A DNA stretch of 23,521 nt from Clostridiales bacterium (GTDB lineage Bacteria > Bacillota > Clostridia > Christensenellales > CAG-138), in contig SFDB01000025.1 of the NCBI GenBank assembly GCA_004558825.1, forward strand, positions 1 through 23,521. The letters run 5' to 3'. Positions within the stretch are counted from its first letter, which is position 1; each line of letters opens with the position of its first letter. The notes beneath the pieces are model-generated. The model did not search any database, was not told where the DNA came from, and was given only the letters and a program-made list of their open reading frames with translations. Positions 1 to 6,068 of this stretch are shown here, one piece after another. A program made the translations under genes and the position numbers.

Positions 1-93
1 GGCGCGAGTGCCGTCTTGAGCGGCGAGGTAGTCGCGCAGTTGGGCGAGTGATCCTTGGTTGCTGTCGGCGATGAGTATTCGACTTTTCGTCAT
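1..93 (-). CDS. Response regulator receiver domain, Spo0A-like (5' end only)
   Basis: Partial gene running off the left edge. The 31 visible codons read MTKSRILIADSNQG followed by SLAQLRDYLAAQDGTRA. This matches the first beta strand, acidic pocket (IADSN, where receivers usually have ADDN) and first helix of a CheY-like receiver. The ATG is preceded by GGAGGT at 8-nt spacing. The pattern resembles the start of Spo0A, the master sporulation regulator that is phosphorylated on a later Asp, but other response regulators begin alike and the output domain is outside the window. The second acidic pocket residue is Ser instead of Asp or Glu. A minus-strand promoter lies upstream at 182-210. Receiver fold is likely; Spo0A identity is an inference. 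Confidence 0.6.
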   Translation of the reverse strand, partial: MTKSRILIADSNQGSLAQLRDYLAAQDGTRA

Positions 94-145
94 TGGTGGT
101 TGACCTCCGTTTAATTCTTCCCGAAAACCGCTTTGATATGATAAG

Positions 146-168
146 AACCGTTAAATTGTTTATCGGTT
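146..168. other. Hairpin in the leader of the response-regulator gene
   Basis: AACCGTTAAA (146-155) faces TTTATCGGTT (159-168), giving 9 of 10 pairs around a 3-nt loop. It lies between the candidate promoter and the ribosome site of the minus-strand gene. On the plus strand it is followed by only a short T run, so it is a weak terminator candidate there. Role unknown. Confidence 0.4.
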
Positions 169-181
169 TTCAGCTAAATTG

Positions 182-210
182 ATTATAGCAAGCAAAATAA
201 TTTCTTGCAA
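182..210 (-). promoter_or_regulatory. Candidate promoter of the response-regulator gene
   Basis: On the minus strand TATAAT (187-182) is preceded at 17 nt by TTGCAA (210-205, 4 of 6 to TTGACA). The predicted transcript would start near 175 and have a leader of about 80 nt carrying the hairpin at 146-168. Confidence 0.45.
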
Positions 211-523
211 CGTTGAATTTTACCATAATTTGTCTATTATACTTGGTTTTGCGCATTTGACGCTTCGAACAAAAAAACGCGAAATTAAAGGAAATATAAC
301 AAAATCAGGTTGGTCTAACCGGTTCTTTCGACTTGTTTTACATTGCTTTAACATTCGAAACAGATATGCAATATAAATTACGAAATATGTAAATGATAAA
401 AAGATATTAATATGTTTTATTAAAAAATAAATTACCTGTTTCCCGCAATAAGACATTGGGGACGGAAATAGAACTGAAGCCTAAAGCCGCAATTTTCACG
501 CGCCGCTTTTTTGCTCAATTTTA
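211..523. other. AT-rich intergenic region without a supported gene
   Basis: This part of the 500-bp gap before the polysaccharide operon is clearly richer in A and T than the flanking genes. Open frames here (around 179-376 plus and 220-456 minus) have no ribosome site and no recognisable protein features, so I call none. TTCGACT near 327-333 is 6 of 7 to the reverse complement of a Spo0A box (TGTCGAA). One such hit in AT-rich DNA is weak evidence. Confidence 0.5.
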
Positions 524-553
524 TTGACGCTGCAGAGTCTTGAATGCTATACT
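524..553 (+). promoter_or_regulatory. Promoter of the polysaccharide phosphoregulation operon
   Basis: TTGACG (524-529), 18-nt spacer, TATACT (548-553) with an extended -10 TG at 545-546. Transcription would start near 560. That favours the GTG at 597 over the ATG at 567 as the first gene's start, since the ATG would have almost no leader. Confidence 0.6.
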
Positions 554-596
554 TATCAATTGAAGAATGTGGCGCTCACGGAAAGGCCGAAGCATC

Positions 597-1346
597 GTGA
601 TAGATATACATGCGCATATATTGCCTATGCTCGACGATGGGGCGGAGTCCGTCGAGGACGCCGTTATAATGGCTGAGCTGGCGGCTGAAAACGGTGTAAG
701 CACAATAGTTGCGACACCGCACAGCAGCCCGTATGAATCGGCGAAGGTGACGGGTTGTGAGTATGTATATGAAACGCTCAAGATGCTGCAGAGCAGAATT
801 GACAGCGCCGATATACCTGTAAAGCTTCTGCCCGGCATGGAAGTATTCGCCTCCGATGACATAGTGGACAGACTGCGGCGGAAAAGCCTGCTTACGATAA
901 ACGATTCGCGCTATGTGCTTGTGGAATTCGGCTTCAGGGAGCAGCCCTACATGATAGATACGATTATAGGCAGGCTCGTATCGGCGTCGTACATACCGAT
1001 AATAGCGCACCCCGAGAGATATCCGTTTGTGCAGGAAAACCCGGATATTTCGTACGACTGGATATACGGCGGATGTCTGCTTCAGGCAAACAAGGGCAGT
1101 TTTTTCGGAAGGTTCGGCCGCCGCGCCTATGAGACTGCCATGACGCTCATGCGTCATAACGTGATAAATGCCGTTGCCAGCGATGCGCATGGGCCGTTCA
1201 TGCGCACAACGTCGCTCAGCGAGATACACGAATTGATAAGCGATATGTTTTCGCTCGAATATGCCGACATATTGCTTGAGAAAAATCCGCAAAGAATAGT
1301 ATCGGATAAGGAACCGCTCGTTTTTGAGCCGATACCTTTCGGATAA
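597..1346 (+). CDS. PHP-family protein-tyrosine phosphatase (YwqE/CpsB-like)
   Basis: A 249-residue protein of the polymerase and histidinol phosphatase (PHP) superfamily, the metal-dependent tyrosine phosphatases that reverse BY-kinase phosphorylation in Gram-positive capsule loci. Metal-binding motifs are all visible: DIHAHILP with H5 and H7, TPH at 40-42, PGMEV with E82, AHPERY at 137-142 and SDAH at 195-198. Length matches the roughly 250-residue family. I start it at GTG 597, giving the family-typical MIDIHAHILP; GAAAGG lies 10 nt upstream and the predicted transcription start is near 560. ATG 567 would add ten residues not expected in the family. It is the first gene of an operon with two BY-kinases, the expected substrates. 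It probably acts in the cytoplasm, at the membrane face. Confidence 0.9.
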   Translation: MIDIHAHILPMLDDGAESVEDAVIMAELAAENGVSTIVATPHSSPYESAKVTGCEYVYETLKMLQSRIDSADIPVKLLPGMEVFASDDIVDRLRRKSLLTINDSRYVLVEFGFREQPYMIDTIIGRLVSASYIPIIAHPERYPFVQENPDISYDWIYGGCLLQANKGSFFGRFGRRAYETAMTLMRHNVINAVASDAHGPFMRTTSLSEIHELISDMFSLEYADILLEKNPQRIVSDKEPLVFEPIPFG

Positions 1347-1370
1347 GCTTATGCGAGTGTGAGGTAAGTG

Positions 1371-2243
1371 GTGAAAAACCGTAAGATAAGGATTACAGTG
1401 CTGTTGATTGCAGGCGTTGCAATAGCTGCGGCGTTTGGGCTTTATGTGGCTCACGCGCGGGAGAAGTCCCACGATGAGCCACCTGTGATATCGTGCTCAA
1501 CGGATAAGATAGAGGCGAGCATAAACGTGACTGACGAGGAGCTTCTGCAGGGCGTAACCGCGTATGACTCGGAGGACGGCGACGTTACTTCGTCAATCGT
1601 TATCGAGAGCATTTCGCAATTTGTGGAAAAAAATACGCGCATAGTGACGTATGCGGCGTTCGATTCGAAAAACCATGTTTCGAAAGCAACGCGAACGCTT
1701 GTGTATACGGATTATACACCTCCGCGCTTCGAGCTTACGGGCAGCCTCATCTTCAGGAGCGGCATGAACGTAAATGTGCTCAAATACGTTAAGGCCAACG
1801 ATTGTATAGACGGAGACATATCCTATCGTGTCAAGGTAACGCTTATGAGCAACAGCGGCAGCCTTGCCGTCGCCGGAACGCATGACGTGCGCTTCAAGGT
1901 GACAAACAGTGCGGGCGATACGGCCTATCTTGACACAACCGTGGATATCTACAACGACGTTTCAACCGTGGGCAAATACCGCGCCGAGATACAGCTTAAG
2001 CAGTACATACTTTATATACCCGTCGGAGGCAGAGTAGATGCAAAGTCGTTCCTGCGCGGAGTATCTTATGGGAATGAGTCAATGCCGATATCTGAATATG
2101 GCGTGTATAACGTCCATGCGAGCAGCGATGTTGACACAAAGACGCCGGGTTATTATTTGATAACATACACCACGACAACGCCTGACGATATGTATTCGGG
2201 CATGGCGAAGCTTGTCGTGGTCGTCTACGATCCGGAGGAATAG
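1371..2243 (+). CDS. Membrane-anchored protein with Ig-like (DUF5011-type) domains
   Basis: About 290 residues. A single hydrophobic segment near the N-terminus (ITVLLIAGVAIAAAFGLYVA) should anchor or export it. Two beta-rich repeats follow, each with the acidic signature typical of DUF5011/HYR-like bacterial Ig domains: AYDSEDGDVTS and ANDCIDGDISY, each ending in a TYAAFDS or FKVTNSAG strand. A third C-terminal beta region ends in KLVVVVYDPEE. The start is GTG 1371, with GAGGT five bases upstream; GTG 1368 is too close to that site. It lies between the phosphatase and the first kinase, 24 bp after the former and ending one base before the latter's ATG. I infer an extracytoplasmic role tied to surface polysaccharide, but no specific function can be assigned. 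Confidence 0.7.
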   Translation: MKNRKIRITVLLIAGVAIAAAFGLYVAHAREKSHDEPPVISCSTDKIEASINVTDEELLQGVTAYDSEDGDVTSSIVIESISQFVEKNTRIVTYAAFDSKNHVSKATRTLVYTDYTPPRFELTGSLIFRSGMNVNVLKYVKANDCIDGDISYRVKVTLMSNSGSLAVAGTHDVRFKVTNSAGDTAYLDTTVDIYNDVSTVGKYRAEIQLKQYILYIPVGGRVDAKSFLRGVSYGNESMPISEYGVYNVHASSDVDTKTPGYYLITYTTTTPDDMYSGMAKLVVVVYDPEE

Positions 2244-2244
2244 C

Positions 2245-3750
2245 ATGGAATTTATAGAATCGTCGAATACGGGCGCAAAGACGGGCGGCAAATCAGCGCC
2301 GACGTTTGACTTTGTCAGCATGGCGCGTTTTGTGCTCAAGCGCTGGTGGGTGGTTGCGCTTGCGGCTGCGCTGTCGTCCATGCTTGCGTTCGTGTATATA
2401 ACGGAGACGTACAAGCCCGTTTATACGTCCGGCGCGACGTTTGTTGTATCGACGAGCGGAACCACGGCGTCGGTTTATTCGAATTTGTCTACCGCGTCAT
2501 CTCTTGCGGGCGTTCTTTCGCAGCTTTTGAACAGCGATGTTCTCAGGGCGAAAATAGCGCAGCAGACGGACATAGCGAGCTTTGACGGAAGCATAAGCGC
2601 TGAGCTTGTGCCTGATACCAATATACTCGTGTTAACCGTTACGGCCGATTCACCTCGAGCGGCCTTTGAAATGGCTGATGCGATAGTAAAAAACCATGGC
2701 GTCATAACGGAGAGCGTAATTGGCAACACGGTGCTCGACATGCTGAGAATGCCGTCGGTGCCTGTGGGCGCGTCGAATCCGATGGGCCGAGCTTCGCGTA
2801 TAAAGCGCGTGGCGCTTATTGCGGCGGCTGCTGCTATTGTGCTGCTTGCCGTTATATCATATATGAGCGATACGGTAAAGACGCCTGCAGAAGTCCCCGA
2901 AAAGATTGACGCGCCGCTTATTGCATCGATATATCACGAGCGAAAGCGAAGAACGCTTGCGTCACGCTTTAAGCGGAAGAAAACAAGCATACTTATTACG
3001 GGCGCGGCGACAAGCTTCGGTTTCGTCGAGACTGTAAAAAAGATACGCACGAAGGTGGAGTATCGCTGCGCAAAGACGGGAGCCAAAGCCATAGTGATTA
3101 CGAGCGTTCAGGAGAACGAGGGCAAGTCAACGGTCGCTGTCAACCTGGCGCTTGCGCTGGCGCAGGCTGGTAAGCGCACGCTTTTGCTTGACGCCGATTT
3201 CATAAAGCCCGCAGTAAATAAGATAATTGAGCAGAAGGTGTCAACAAACCGCGAGCTTGCGTCGCACTTGATGCACTCGTCGCCGTTGAAGGAGCATGTG
3301 TTCAAGGAACCTGTGACGGGGCTTTTCATGCTGCTTAACAGGAGAGCGCGTTCGGACTCGGGAGATCTCGTATCATCGAAGGAATTTGCCGAGCTGCTAA
3401 GAAAGGTGCGGGAAATGTTTGATTATGTGATAATTGACACGCCTCCGTTCGCGGTAGCGTCCGACGCGGAATCAGTATGCGAGCTTGCGGATGCCGCGTT
3501 GATAGTTGTGCGCCAAGGCGCGTCGCGTACGAGCAGCATAAACGATGTTGTCGACACCATAAATGCGTGCGGATGCGATATGATAGGCTGTGTATTTAAT
3601 AACGTATATGCGTCGGTCACGGGCGGCGAGAGCGTGAGAGCGGGATACGGAAGATACGGCTATGGATATCCGCGCGGCTATGGCAGGAAGCATGGCTATG
3701 GCTACGGCTATGGTTACGGCGGCAGCGGAAACAATACGATGGAGGAGTAG
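2245..3750 (+). CDS. Wzz-BY-kinase fusion (polysaccharide tyrosine autokinase), copy 1
   Basis: 501 residues. An N-terminal Wzz-type chain-length domain has membrane segments near 34-51 and 187-206 and an extracytoplasmic loop between them. A cytoplasmic BY-kinase ATPase follows: Walker A region ITSVQENEGKST (285-296), Walker A' LLLDADF (313-319), Walker B VIIDTPP (395-401). The C-terminal tail (468-491) carries nine tyrosines in Gly-Tyr repeats, the autophosphorylation cluster. ATG 2245 follows GGAGGA by five bases. Most Bacillota split this into CpsC and CpsD; here it is one chain, as in proteobacterial Wzc. Oddities: the Walker A loop lacks the usual Gly (QENEGKST), and the Arg of the DxDxR Walker A' is Ile (DADFI). 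ATP binding is still plausible because the Lys, both A' aspartates and the Walker B Asp remain. Confidence 0.88.
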   Translation: MEFIESSNTGAKTGGKSAPTFDFVSMARFVLKRWWVVALAAALSSMLAFVYITETYKPVYTSGATFVVSTSGTTASVYSNLSTASSLAGVLSQLLNSDVLRAKIAQQTDIASFDGSISAELVPDTNILVLTVTADSPRAAFEMADAIVKNHGVITESVIGNTVLDMLRMPSVPVGASNPMGRASRIKRVALIAAAAAIVLLAVISYMSDTVKTPAEVPEKIDAPLIASIYHERKRRTLASRFKRKKTSILITGAATSFGFVETVKKIRTKVEYRCAKTGAKAIVITSVQENEGKSTVAVNLALALAQAGKRTLLLDADFIKPAVNKIIEQKVSTNRELASHLMHSSPLKEHVFKEPVTGLFMLLNRRARSDSGDLVSSKEFAELLRKVREMFDYVIIDTPPFAVASDAESVCELADAALIVVRQGASRTSSINDVVDTINACGCDMIGCVFNNVYASVTGGESVRAGYGRYGYGYPRGYGRKHGYGYGYGYGGSGNNTMEE

Positions 3751-3754
3751 ACAA

Positions 3755-5176
3755 ATGCAGGAAAACGAAACGTTGCAATCGCCTCAATCACGTCCGCTGT
3801 CGTTTATGGACTATAGGCTTGCTTTGGACGCGATAGTCAAGGCAGCGAAAAAAATGTTCTTCATACCGCTCGTGCTGATGGTGCTCGGCGCGGCGCTTCT
3901 TTGCGGATACAGATGGTATAAATATTCGCCGCGCTATATTGCAACGGCTACATTTACCGTCGCAATACAAAACGATCTTGGTGCAAGCACACAGTATTAT
4001 AGCAGCGCAACGGCGAAGCAGCTTGCGCTTACGTTTCCGTCGATACTAAACAGCGGGCTTTTGAACAACACCTTGATGAAGGACCTCGGCGTGAGCGCCC
4101 TGAACGCGTCAATATCAGCAAGCGCGGTTGGCGAAACAAACCTTTTCTCCATGTCCGTAACGGCGTCAAACGCACAGTATGCATACGATGTGCTTCAATC
4201 CGTCATAAAGAATTATCCCGAAATAGCCGAATACGTTGTCGGCAATACGAAGCTCACTCTTATAGACGAGTCGGGTGTGCCGAAAGCTCCGATTAACAAG
4301 GTAAACTACGTCAAGAATGCACAAAAGGGCGCGCTTTTCGGATTAGCTGCGGGGGTTGTGATAATCGTGGCCTATGCGCTTACAAGGCAAACGATTAGGA
4401 CTCCCGATGAGCTTAAGAGCTATACGTCTGTTCCGTTTATAGGCATCGTGCCGAACGTCAGATTCAAAAAGCGCAAGAAAAAGCCGGGTCCGATAAGCAT
4501 AATGAATCCGATAGTGCCGCGCTCGTTTACAAACGCGATTAGGGTGCTCCGAACGAGGATAGAGCGTGCCGCAAAGGCAGAGGACTATAAAAAGATATTG
4601 ATTTCGAGCGCTGTGTCAGGAGAAGGGAAAACGACCGTTTCGGTCAACTTGGCGATGGCGTTTGCGAAGCATTCAAAGAAGGTAGTGCTGATGGGCTGTG
4701 ATTTGAGGAACCCATCGGTTGCGAAAAGGCTCGGCGTCGAAAACGGCGTCGGCATAACGGAATATCTTTCGGGCAAAGCGACGCTCGATGAAATCTGTAC
4801 GGAGCAGAGCGAAAACCTGACATTAATACTCGGCGGCGCGCCGATACAGAACGCGTCCGAAGCAATTGCGTCTAAGCGTATGCGTGCGCTCATAGATACG
4901 ATGTCTGAGAGATGTGACTATCTCATACTCGACACGCCCCCGGCATCGCTCTTAACGGACGCATCGGAGATCGCACGGTATGCCGATGCGGCGGTATTTG
5001 TTGTAAGGCAGGATTATGCGAGAAGGTCGCACATACTCGAGGGCCTCGATTATTTGTCGCAATCCCGCATACCGTTTATCGGCTGCATAATGAACGGCGT
5101 AGAGGGAGGAATATCGAGTCACGACTATGGCTACGGCTATGGTAAATACGGCGGCTATTACGGAAACAGCAAATAA
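3755..5176 (+). CDS. Wzz-BY-kinase fusion (polysaccharide tyrosine autokinase), copy 2
   Basis: 473 residues with the same layout as the gene before it: membrane segments near 34-51 and 192-210, a Wzz-type loop between, then a BY-kinase domain with Walker A SAVSGEGKTT (285-294), Walker A' VVLMGCDLR (310-318) and Walker B YLILDTPP (389-396). The tail 458-469 holds six tyrosines in Gly-Tyr context. ATG 3755 lies four bases after the previous stop, with GGAGGAG at 3741-3747. The first Asp of the Walker A' DxDxR is Gly here (GCDLR), although this copy has a canonical Walker A. The two kinases are diverged paralogues with complementary deviations. It probably ends the operon, since a hairpin follows and the next gene is convergent. 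Confidence 0.88.
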   Translation: MQENETLQSPQSRPLSFMDYRLALDAIVKAAKKMFFIPLVLMVLGAALLCGYRWYKYSPRYIATATFTVAIQNDLGASTQYYSSATAKQLALTFPSILNSGLLNNTLMKDLGVSALNASISASAVGETNLFSMSVTASNAQYAYDVLQSVIKNYPEIAEYVVGNTKLTLIDESGVPKAPINKVNYVKNAQKGALFGLAAGVVIIVAYALTRQTIRTPDELKSYTSVPFIGIVPNVRFKKRKKKPGPISIMNPIVPRSFTNAIRVLRTRIERAAKAEDYKKILISSAVSGEGKTTVSVNLAMAFAKHSKKVVLMGCDLRNPSVAKRLGVENGVGITEYLSGKATLDEICTEQSENLTLILGGAPIQNASEAIASKRMRALIDTMSERCDYLILDTPPASLLTDASEIARYADAAVFVVRQDYARRSHILEGLDYLSQSRIPFIGCIMNGVEGGISSHDYGYGYGKYGGYYGNSK

Positions 5177-5193
5177 TAGGTTCGATAATCCGG

Positions 5194-5222
5194 GGCAGGC
5201 GGTAAATCCTGCCGCTTTACCG
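5194..5222. terminator. Hairpins between convergent genes
   Basis: Two mutually exclusive stems fit in this gap: GGCAGG (5194-5199) with CCTGCC (5208-5213), and CGGTAAA (5200-5206) with TTTACCG (5216-5222). The second runs over the stop codon of the convergent TetR gene. No clear T tract follows in either direction, so intrinsic termination is possible but weakly supported. Confidence 0.4.
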
Positions 5223-5810
5223 TGTAACAAGCGCCTCGGGAGGGGCGTTTTTCAGTGCGGCTGTTATTGACGAGCTAAGTATAGTCGAAAGATATTCAAT
5301 TGTTGTTTCGCGGCTGTGCCTGTTTTGCCCCCTGAACCACTCTATAAGCACCCCAACGATAGCTTCGGTAAGCATACTGCAAAGAAAAAGCTTGTAATCA
5401 TCGCCAACTCGTATGCCAAGCTCCGCCTCGGTGCTTTCGATGGCGTTGTTGGCTATATTTATGAAATCTGCGCGGAGAAATCGTTTCATTTCATCGCGTC
5501 CCAGCGCATCATAAACGCAGTTGATTATGTATGAATTGTTCTCAACATAGTCCATTGCTAAGGCGATTGCATCTCGGTAGCCGAGATGCATGTCGTATTG
5601 CTTTATGAATTCTATTGCATCTTGCTCAAGTATCCACTTCAGAAGCGCGAATATGTCCTCGAAATGATAGTAGAACGTTTTTCTGTTTACATTGCAGTCG
5701 TTCACGATCTCGGTAACGGTAATTTTGCGAAGCGGCTTTTTTGCCATGGCTTTTTTAAGTGATGACGCAAGCGCCTTCTTCGTTTTAATAGATGATTCGG
5801 CATGTTTCAT
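5217..5810 (-). CDS. TetR/AcrR family regulator (DhaS-like)
   Basis: 197 residues. The N-terminal helix-turn-helix spans about 30-50 (KITVTEIVNDCNVNRKTFYY), followed by the TetR-typical HFEDIFALLKWIL helix. The rest is helical and resembles the ligand/dimer domain of DhaS-type regulators (TetR_C_8). I start at the ATG ending at 5810 because GGAGGG lies seven bases upstream; the upstream ATG at 5825 would place that site inside the gene. No enzyme gene is adjacent in an operon with it, so its target is unknown. It may regulate itself through the inverted repeat at 5871-5882, but nothing else in the sequence shows this. Confidence 0.85.
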   Translation of the reverse strand: MKHAESSIKTKKALASSLKKAMAKKPLRKITVTEIVNDCNVNRKTFYYHFEDIFALLKWILEQDAIEFIKQYDMHLGYRDAIALAMDYVENNSYIINCVYDALGRDEMKRFLRADFINIANNAIESTEAELGIRVGDDYKLFLCSMLTEAIVGVLIEWFRGQNRHSRETTIEYLSTILSSSITAALKNAPPEALVTR

Positions 5811-5831
5811 AATAAAACCCTCCATATTTTG

Positions 5832-5882
5832 ATTATACGCTTAAATCGGCGTCATACATCGGATAAAATCGGACATTTGTCC
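5832..5882 (-). promoter_or_regulatory. Upstream region of the TetR gene with a candidate operator
   Basis: A minus-strand TATAAT sits at 5837-5832, without a good -35 at normal spacing. Upstream is a perfect inverted repeat GGACA-TT-TGTCC (5871-5882), and ATCGGA occurs twice at 10-nt spacing. TetR proteins bind such short palindromes, so autoregulation is an inference. Confidence 0.3.
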
Positions 5883-5926
5883 CATAAACAGTCATGTTCA
5901 CCGAAAGTTTGCTGTACTTACACATA

Positions 5927-5955
5927 TTGTACATGATTGCATATGCAACTGTAAT
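5927..5955 (+). promoter_or_regulatory. Possible divergent promoter with an internal palindrome
   Basis: TTGTAC (5927-5932, 3 of 6), 17-nt spacer, TGTAAT (5950-5955, 5 of 6). The spacer contains the perfect 12-bp palindrome TTGCATATGCAA (5937-5948), a usual operator position. It could drive a short plus-strand RNA ending at the terminator at 5988-6031. The -35 match is weak. Confidence 0.25.
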
Positions 5956-5987
5956 TTGCGATTTGGCATGAATATGCAGAAGAGGAG

Positions 5988-6031
5988 CGGCCGAGGGCTT
6001 GACGGATTCGAAAAGACCTCAGCCGTTTTTT
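5988..6031 (+). terminator. Rho-independent terminator, plus strand
   Basis: CGGCCGAGG (5988-5996) pairs with CCTCAGCCG (6017-6025) with one mismatch, followed directly by six T. No plus-strand protein gene ends nearby: the gene to the left is convergent and the one to the right is on the minus strand. It may end a small RNA. Confidence 0.45.
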
Positions 6032-6068
6032 GAATAGGCGTGGGTGGGCAGTCCTTTATCCTTGCAGG

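Noticed and set aside
179..456. Short open frames in the AT-rich left intergenic region
   Set aside because: No ribosome sites, no recognisable domains, and AT-rich composition unlike the flanking genes.
576..1472. 298-codon minus-strand open frame
   Set aside because: It is the antisense shadow of the PHP phosphatase, which has all its catalytic motifs, a promoter and an operon context.
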